The position numbers were made by a program, and so were the translations under genes. Below the pieces are notes generated by a model. It was given only the letters and a program-made list of their open reading frames with translations. It was not told where the DNA came from and ran no database searches. Of a stretch of 64,000 nucleotides of DNA, positions 56,975 to 64,000 are shown one piece after another (within the stretch, counting starts at the first letter, position 1; each line of letters begins with the position of its first letter). Location: the NCBI RefSeq assembly GCF_048544455.1, contig NC_133536.1:41288152-41352151 (forward strand), given 5' to 3'. This stretch comes from Silene latifolia. Taxonomy: Eukaryota; Streptophyta; Magnoliopsida; Caryophyllales; Caryophyllaceae.

Positions 56975-58175
56975 ATGGACATTATAATAAGCATAGGATC
57001 ATGGTTGGTAATAATATCGGCCCGCTTTATTTACTTCATTTGTTTATATGGTGTCGCAATTGAAGATGTTTTTTCGTTAGGGGTAGAACAACAAAATGAA
57101 TCAGAACGTTACAAACAAGTCAAATTGGTTAGGGTTGTGTTATCGATTGTTGGACTAGCATGGTTATGGTCCAACACTGTAATTGGTCTCATTTGTTTCA
57201 TTATTTGTTCGATTGCTTACTCGTACCGTGAAACTAGATCCGGGCAACCCGGTGGTGGGGAAGAAACAACAACGCGTGACTGGAAAATATTTCAGCGAGT
57301 TAAATACTTAATCCGATGTATGATCGGAATATGGTGGTCCTGGTCTCATTTGAACCTGGTTTTCTATCTCTCCGTGATTGCTTTTATCGTAAAATGGGCC
57401 ATTGTTTTGTGGTTACGTGATGCTCGATTTAATCAAGATAACACGAACAACATAATCGAGGTTTACTCAATTGACTTTCCTAAATATTGTCATTCTATTA
57501 GTATTACATTGTGTACTTGCGAAATGACATTCATGCAGGTCTAAACGTAATTTTCATCCTGATTTATGAATTATCTATAAATAATCTTAAGGGTAATCAT
57601 ACCGGTCTTATTTGTGGATCATTTTTGTGGTCTTTATGCAGGAAAATACGGATGAAGATACAAACGCCAAGAAGTCGAAACATGACTTGGTCTATGGACC
57701 TTTAAGTCTCATTTGTTTAGTTCTTATACATTCTTTTCTTTTCTACAAAGCAATTGTTTTCGCGTCCAAGAAATTTTGGTGTAACAGGTGGAGCGCAAGG
57801 GTACCCTCCACCCTTGGCTCACCAATTTCAGCAGATCATGATAATGAAGAGGGGTCATCGTTGTGTAACCGCGACTCCACAAACCATGTCGTTGGTGGCT
57901 TAACTACACCACGTACCTCCATATATGTGGGTGGAAATGAAAATGATGGTGGTACACAGATAATTGGAGGCACTAGCATTGCAGAAAAAATACTCAATAT
58001 CGGAGAGAATGGGGTTCGTGATATAAATTTTAACAATTTCGTTATGCAAGAAGTACGTAGGAGCTCTTGTTCTGTTCTTTCATTTTTTGCTTACTTTTTA
58101 GTTCCTGGCTTTGCGATTTATTTCGTGCTTTCTGGTGTTAAAACAACGATATTGTCAAATTTAGAACAAGAATGA
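56975..58175 (+). CDS. Unrecognised multi-pass membrane protein, family copy C (two exons)
   Basis: Exon 1 is 56975-57460 (162 codons), the intron is 57461-57641 (GTTTAC...TGCAG, phase 0) and exon 2 is 57642-58175 with the stop (177 aa); 339 aa. The alternative AG at 57539-57540 would read into a stop and is not used. Shared blocks: ISIGSWLVIISARFIYFICL, YGVAIED, YKQVKLVRVVLSIVGLAWLW, KYLIRCMIGIWWSWSHL and FYLSVIAFIV. Exon 2 has the span SLICLVLIHSFLFYKAIVFA, a polar loop, GGNENDGGTQIIGGTSIAEK, VRRSSCSVLSFFAYFLVPGF and a polar tail. All frames are open. The upstream 250 bp aligns with copy B without its LINE. Expression and function are unknown. Confidence 0.73.
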
Positions 58176-58681
58176 CTGGTATGTACCCGGAAATCGCTGT
58201 TCATTGTTTTGTAGCATGATTGTGTTATGTATATCTCTTATTTCCAAATGTATTACTCTATTAAAGAGCCGTTCAAACATGTGAATAGTCTACATGACAA
58301 AAAAAGGGTGTTAAATATTGGCTGAAATAGTCAAATATCGTTAACATAACCGTACCTGGACAATACAACTAGCTAATACTCGGGTATGAAATTTGCAAGT
58401 TAACACGACAATGAGGACCTGAACTTTCACTTTTGTTACTTGTATAAAAAAAATCAAAATAAATAATCAAAAATCAAAATAAATAATAGGTATGTAAGCT
58501 AATAAAATAAGGAAACTAATAATCTGGACAAAAGGAGTATAAAACAATTACTCGTAATTAGTAAATTCAAAGCGATATAAAATCATACACTCATAATAAT
58601 GGTTTTACAACAGAGTTACAAGTAACTACACGATGGAGTAATTCATCACATGAATGAAATGTTAAATATAAACGAACCACA
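58176..58681. other. Spacer between two convergent genes
   Basis: About 500 bp, AT-rich, serving as 3' flank of copy C and of the minus-strand gene. I see only short repeats of ATCAAAATAAATAAT near 58454-58487. Confidence 0.5.
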
Positions 58682-59222
58682 TCACCCAGCATTGCCAAAT
58701 TTGACCGGGCCAATCTTTTGCTTGAGACCTCCATTAATATTTTTGCCAACTACAATATCAAATTTTCCCCCCTTGCTTGAAAATATTGGTGAAACAACAC
58801 CATTAGAAGTGTTACAAACATCAACTTCCTCAATTTCTTGTTCCCCTTCCTTATTCTCATTGCCCCCGGCAAAAAATTTCACTTCGATTGGGACGTTAAC
58901 ATCTACATACACATATCACTGTTATTAAAATTATATTGACATAGTATGTGTCCTTCACAGTTAAAGTCAAATAAGGACAATATAATCAAATAGAGTGGAT
59001 ACCTGGTCGACCAGGTGAGTTGTATGGAACCGCGACAGGCGGATTAGAGGAGGATGTAAGTGATGAGGACACAGGAGTCGAAACATGATTTGGAACCGAG
59101 ACTAATGATGGAGGTGTTGATGGTTGATTAGGAGTCGATACAAGATAAGGTACTGGGTGATAGTCGCTAAGGCCACGAGTATCCGGGGACTTTTTACCCT
59201 TGTTCTTACCAAAAAACTCCAT
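58682..59222 (-). CDS. Unrecognised small two-exon protein convergent with copy C
   Basis: Minus strand. Exon 1 is 59222-59003, the intron is 59002-58903 (GTATCC...TGTAG, 100 nt, phase 1) and exon 2 is 58902-58682; 146 aa. The two exon lengths sum to a multiple of three and the join reads NSPGRP-DVNVPIEVKFFAGG. The N-terminus is basic (MEFFGKNKGKKSP), then Pro/Ser/Val-rich with a repeated VSTPNQPSTPP / VSVPNHVSTP unit. The C-terminus has an acidic EGEQEIEEVDV stretch and ends NGGLKQKIGPVKFGNAG. No membrane span or known domain is seen. The NGG..QKIG text recalls the block before the last span of copies B and C. It could be a non-conserved ORF, but the clean splicing frame argues for a gene. 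Confidence 0.55.
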
Positions 59223-59752
59223 TAGTTATTGGAGTAATACATCTACATTCATTTGTTATATAGTAAGTACAGCATATTATATCATATCCACGAAGGACAC
59301 TAGAAACTACACAAGAAAGTGAATGCTTTCTCAAAAGTCTTCGTCGTTGTTTATTAATCAATATACTCCTATATGTCGGGACTTCGACAGGACAGGAGCT
59401 ACTTTATGTGCCTTTCATTAAAGGTACGTACGGAGTACACATTAATTTAACCCAGTTGATGCATTCGGCTGGGGAATTAGTCAACATTGTCGATTGCGTA
59501 CAATTAATTAAATCGAAGGTTCTTACAAAAAAAGGTAAAATAAAAAAGTGTTACTTAATAATGGTGGATTTACTTTAAAGTTGGAACGAAACTACCCTTT
59601 GCCATGACAAGATTAATTTATGGTCTATGATTACTGTGGGTTAGTTACACTAATGAGCTGGTAGTTAGTTGTAAATAAATATATATTGTATATGGAGAAT
59701 ATATTGTCATAATAATTATTGTCATTGTAAAAAATTTAGCTAGGTAGTCTAT
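59223..59752. other. Intergenic, no gene
   Basis: AT-rich 5' flank of the 58682-59222 gene and further sequence. No ORF or repeat that I can support. Confidence 0.5.
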
Positions 59753-59760
59753 GATATATA

Positions 59761-60378
59761 CAGAGACGAAGCTACTTTTTGGCCAAATGGGCCATGGCCC
59801 GGGTAACTTCTGAAGGAATGTATAATATACTAGTAGAAATTTGGTCAAACATTTGTAACTGTCTCAGTGGTTACTTGTTTTTCAGCTAGATATTGCATGC
59901 CTTGAAAGATTGTTCGATGGCTTTCATCTTAGGTTTTTTTTCTTTTAAAAAAGAAAAAAAAAAATTGTTACTGCTCTTACACAAAATCTCATTTGTGACG
60001 GCGATATCCGTCACAAGTTTGTGACGGATACCATTTCCTCTCACAAAATACCCATGAAGGTGAGTGGGGAAGCACATGGGGGGTGTCCCACCTTGTTCTC
60101 TCTCCCTTTTTGTGAGAGGTCACAAGCTTGTGACGGGATTAGCCCGTCACAAGTAAGACGCTTTGCTGCTCTTATTATACTTTGGCCTTTTCGTTTACAA
60201 TTTTCTTATTCCTTGTTGTATACTCCACTATTCGCCTTTCGTTTTAATTATTTATTTCCCTTTACTTAAAATATCTCTCACAAAAAAATAAAAAAATAAA
60301 CAAATGATTTTGAGAATAAACATCAGCAAAATTGATCAAATCGGCCCCGGTAGCTATTTTGTCCTACCTTCGTCCCTG
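59761..60378. mobile_element. Non-autonomous hAT-type element
   Basis: The ends CAGAGACGAAGCTA and (reverse complement of the right end) CAGGGACGAAGGTA form a short imperfect inverted repeat. An exact 8-bp duplication GATATATA lies at 59753-59760 and 60379-60386, as expected for hAT. There is no coding content; it hosts a Mutator-like MITE at 59980-60165. Confidence 0.85.
59980..60165. mobile_element. Mutator-like MITE nested in the hAT element
   Basis: 186 bp with imperfect inverted ends built around TTGTGACGG/CCGTCACAAG and several internal GTGACGG palindromes. The 9-bp duplication CTGCTCTTA lies on both sides (59971-59979 and 60166-60174). Confidence 0.85.
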
Positions 60379-61150
60379 GATATATATTTCCTAGTTCTAG
60401 TATCAGATCTTGTACATATCTCGCTTTTCTTATTCTGTAATTATGTAACCCTAGAATCATAGCTTTGTACTCTAATATATAAGTTGTATTAATCATCGTA
60501 AATTAAACAAGCATGAAGAGTTTGGGATCCCGAAGTACCTAAGAGGGGGAGGGGGTGAATTAGGTACCTTTTAAAAATTTTAACTTAACTTAATTGATTT
60601 AAGTTAGTTAAATGAAATGATATCTCAAATACCTAACACAACCTCTTTTAAATGGAGATTAAAAGAAGTGTCGTTGGTTATGATGAAGGCAACAAACAGT
60701 GTAACGGATCAGTAACTTGTTGTCTTTGTATAAGTCAAAAAAACAACAGACCAACGTGACAATATAGTAGACTGTTGCTGAAGATAATAAAAAACGACAA
60801 ACTAAGAATTGCAGCGGAAATGAATAAACAAAATAAGTTCAACACAATCGAAAGGTTTATGGTGTTTACTCGTGTGTGCCTCATTATAAATGCACATCTA
60901 ACCTTCAAACTTAGACGCACGACTTATACGAACTTTCTTGATTAAATTGATATTTTGCAAAAGCATTCCCGCTGCTTTAAGCTTTGCTCTTAATCGTTCA
61001 TTTTGCAAATTGCTTTTGAAAGTAGAAGTTTTTAAACTACGTACTTTTCGTGTAAAAAGTTTATCTTTTAAAAGTGCATAGTTTTACAATCGTCTTCTAG
61101 ACAATTAATTGTATTGTTTTAGGTTCGATTTTATTTCATATTCAAACTTT

Positions 61151-61265
61151 GTAAGCTTAACATCTTACGCACCGTAGGCTTAACATCCTACAAACACGAA
61201 GGCTTAACATCCTTCACAAATCAAGAGCTTCACATCTCTAACACACCGAAGGCTTAGCATCCTTC
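61151..61265 (+). repeat. Tandem array of five hairpins with covarying stems
   Basis: Units at 61151, 61174, 61198, 61224 and 61248 (spacing 23-26) have the form stem-CTTAACAT-stem: GTAAG/CTTAC, GTAGG/CCTAC, GAAGG/CCTTC, AGAG/CTCT, GAAGG/CCTTC. The loop is CTTAACAT with one change in units 4 (CTTCACAT) and 5 (CTTAGCAT). Confidence 0.75.
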
Positions 61266-61572
61266 ATTAGCACGATTAGGGTTAGTTGTGGGGGTTAGTT
61301 GTTTATTGTATGCTAGACCAGATTAGGCGCTCGTGATAAAAATTTAATAAAAAGGGGTGGACGTAGGCTTTTTAGTTGGGCCGAACCTATAATTAAATCA
61401 TAGATTTCAATGTATGAACATATTTGATAAGGTAATGAAAGTGGCATCATAATACATCTTCATAACCAAATGAATACTATTATTTCTAATTCCATGAACC
61501 TCTACTTGATGTATTTCATATTGAAAACAAACCGCTGAACTTCAGATTCAGTTGGGGATAATATACTTGTTT

Positions 61573-61668
61573 GTTTTTACCAACTTTTCCTTATCATTCT
61601 CCCCCTAAGGTAGTAAAAACGTTTTTACCAGCTTTTCCTTATCATTCTCCTTCTAAGGTGGTAAAAAC
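61573..61668. repeat. 48-bp tandem duplication
   Basis: 61573-61620 and 61621-61668 are adjacent copies starting GTTTTTACCA and ending GTAAAAAC with about four differences. Each unit has self-complementary ends. Confidence 0.85.
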
Positions 61669-62850
61669 CATAACCACCTTAGACCTAAATTCCTCATATC
61701 ACCGATAAGAATTTATATGGGCATTTTTGTACATTAACAAAATATTTTGGGGAGTAACATATAATGTAATTGAATTTTAAATGTGCTGAATCACAATGCC
61801 CTTTTCGTAGATTGGCGATTCCATATAATAATCAAATTATGATCTCCAATATTAAATATACTCAGTTTTCGTGTAATGTTTTGCCTTTAATAAATTTACA
61901 CGAGAGAGTTTCAGCACTTACATTTTCATTTTAAGATAAACTTCTGATTTATCAAAACAGTTATAATAAGAACCCGGATGGCCTTTTATTGTCACATTTG
62001 AATCATTTCATGTCAACCTTTATAATTTGCCCACAATCCATGACAATCTTTTATAAGCATTGGCCATGTTTCAAAAATTTTACTTAACACATGCCGCATT
62101 TTTAGTTGACTATCTTTCTCATACTAATCTTCTAGTTACCAACTTACCATTATTCGTATTATAAATAAACTCATCATTCATAATGCCCATAAACATAGTG
62201 AGAAATCAAGAAAACATTATCATATAAATAAATATAGCAAAACCTAGATAGAGAGGAAATTGTACAGTACTTTTGAAAACAGACATGTGAAAAGGAAAAC
62301 TCATTACTATTATACGTTACCTAATCATAGTCCAAAAGGGAAAAACTATCCACGTATTGACTAAAGCAAAACAAGCTTAATGTGTGAAAAAATAATCATA
62401 GTCAGACCTTATCACTGTATAAAGAAATTAAAACGTGTCAAATGAAACCCATTTAATACGTTTATTATGTATGTATACATTATATTATATTTTATTTGGT
62501 TAAATCTGATTTTTTTTTTCACATTCGGTCACATATACACGCCCCTCCATTTTTCTTAAATAGCCACTAATACTTTCGTCACATGATAAACTACGTGATT
62601 CTAAAATAAGAAATCTGAACATAATTGTCAAATAAGAATCTAATAAATCAAATAAACATAATTGTCATGTTTAAAGTCCCAAGAGTAACTTAGATAATGT
62701 AATCCGACAATGTTAGCAAGTAGCAATCAAAACATGCAATTATGTCCCCAAGTAAAATGCATACAAATCTATGTAATGGTTCAACAAACAATGTAACAAA
62801 TTGTCATAAATAACAATTTCTATGAAGGCATTCGCAAATACACGCATAAT

Positions 62851-64000
62851 TGTAACGCCCCGTAATTTCGGACCGTTAATATATTTCGAAAATAATTTAT
62901 TAATCAAATAAAATTTGATATTTAAGTATTTAAAGTAAAAATAATTCAAAGAAATATAATTTTATTATATTTTGAAGAAAAGTATTTATTTTGATAGTTT
63001 CGAGATGTTTAAAAATAGTTTAAACCGTGTAAAACTTTTTATTTCGAAATAAGGGCGTATCGGGGGGAAAATGACAATTCTTTTGAACATTGGGTAAACG
63101 AATTTGGAAATGGGTCGTATGAGTATTCAATTTTCTTGTAATCTCGTGTTTAAAAACTTTGGTCTTGTCGGAATTTGCATTTGACCTACGGTTTTAATTA
63201 TTATCGAAACGAGTCAAAACCGACTCGAAAAATCCCGACTCAAACCCGCTCTTTCCTTTCTTTCTCTCCTTTCCCGCGGACCAGTCCCCCTTCCCTTCAT
63301 TTTTCTGATTTTCTTTGTTCTTCATCCTCTAACATTTCCCCAAAATTAACAAAACACCATTTTATCACAAAATCAAGCTAAAAATCGTCACAACTTCCTC
63401 ATTTCTTATCGGATTTTCACGAAATTTACATTTCCGGAATCCCCTCGTCGAGATCTACAACCTAGTATGTTTTAATTTCTGTTTTCTTGAAGTTGTTTTA
63501 AGACGAATTTTCGGTATTTTCGGTATTTATGTACTTATTATGGTGTTTTTATTGTTTAATTAGGTGAAGAATTGGAGGACGAGTTTGGGGACTCGTATAT
63601 TGTCGAGGATAGCGGCTAGTGCTTGTTAGGGTTTGGGTTTAAGGTGCTAATTGCTCTTTTTCTAGCTTAAGGTAACATATTTCGAGTTACTCGACGAAAG
63701 ATCGTCACATGCTTTGTTGTTTTTGGATGTTTTGTGATTTTTGGTTTGAGTAGAAATTTTCACATGTTAAAATTTGATGCATGCATGCTTAATTTATACC
63801 TTTTGTTAGTTTAAGTTAACAAAGTTGAATTGGGAACGATTAATTAGTGTTCAGACGATGTTATAATGAACAAAAATGGAAAAAAGAGAGGTGTAGGGGG
63901 CGGCGAGCGAGCCGGAAGCAGCCCCGGCAGCCCACGGGCCGGCCCACGGCTGCTCGGGTCGGCCCGTTGCTTGTTTCGCGGTTTTCCATGCATTGTTCGT
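62851..64000. mobile_element. Probable gypsy-type LTR, cut by the window end
   Basis: TGTAACGCCCCGTAATTTCG at 62851 has the form of gypsy LTR starts (compare TGTAACACCCCG at 18742). What follows is non-coding, with a CT-rich leader near 63245-63330 and a GC-rich stretch (GGCCGGCCCACGGC) near 63935. The other end is not visible, so this is a suggestion only. The frame at 63175-63381 is low-complexity leader. Confidence 0.45.

Larger units (their letters stand above)
60387..62850. other. Intergenic, repeat remnants, no gene
   Basis: Near 60540 the text CTAAGAGGGGGAGGGGGTGA resembles a repeat common in plant genomes, but I cannot assign it to an element. The hairpin array (61151-61265) and a 48-bp tandem duplication (61573-61668) lie here. 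No ORF looks coding. Confidence 0.5.

Noticed and set aside
57539-57540. Alternative acceptor AG in the copy C intron
   Set aside because: Use of this site leads to an early stop; the later TGCAG at 57637-57641 gives the frame conserved with copies A and B.
62851-62949. Minus-strand 69-codon frame across the LTR-like start
   Set aside because: AT-rich frame spanning a repeat boundary with no motif.

Overview
This is an AT-rich piece of a flowering-plant nuclear genome, probably a eudicot. The evidence is Ty1/copia and Ty3/gypsy LTR retrotransposons with plant-type tRNA primer sites, a Tat/Ogre-type gypsy element with a second (archaeal-type) RNase H, plant mobile domain genes, CACTA, hAT, Mutator-like and Stowaway elements, and LINE tails. 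I see no reliable marker for family or genus. Most of the 64 kb is nested transposons. Only four loci look like intact host-type genes.

Layout. 1-11068: an old, broken copia element on the minus strand (5' LTR 10862-11068, gag and protease 10825-9054, integrase 248-1) is split by a younger copia (249-9053; 978-bp LTRs; target duplication GTATT). 11311-17027: two divergent genes of an unrecognised multi-pass membrane protein family (copy A minus, copy B plus). They are separated by a graveyard of small transposons: a hAT-like MITE, a long-TIR element with a LINE tail inside it, a Stowaway MITE and a second LINE tail. 18742-26837: a minus-strand LTR element with 2-kb LTRs and about 4 kb of non-coding interior. 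27413-31601: an element with inverted ends lying between two (TA)n tracts and filled with copies of a GTGATATTGTT motif.

32426-55825 is a four-level nest, each level closed by its own target duplication. An internally deleted copia (398/399-bp LTRs, GACAT) was entered inside its primer-binding site by a 22-kb Tat-like gypsy (33382-55416, GATAC). That gypsy was entered by a 2.6-kb CACTA element (46805-49369, TGG), which itself contains a 375-bp Mutator-like MITE (47971-48345, 9-bp duplication). The gypsy carries gag-pro-pol on the plus strand and, unusually, two antisense spliced gene cassettes: a DUF7745/plant-mobile-domain-like ORF (43880-45361) and a multi-exon plant-mobile-domain gene (46273-51347) that the CACTA interrupts.

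55826-64000: the third membrane-protein paralogue (copy C, 56975-58175) faces a small two-exon gene of unknown function (58682-59222, minus). After these come a hAT element holding a Mutator-like MITE, an array of hairpins with covarying stems (61151-61265), and what looks like the start of another gypsy-type LTR (62851 to the window end).

The best candidate for an undescribed system is the three-copy membrane-protein family. It has a conserved phase-0 intron, repeated W..WS signatures, a conserved NGG-QKIGG-like segment before the last membrane span, and TTGACT (W-box-like) elements upstream of every copy. No function can be assigned from sequence alone. Splice sites, membrane spans and family names here come from reading the sequence by eye; no database search was run.
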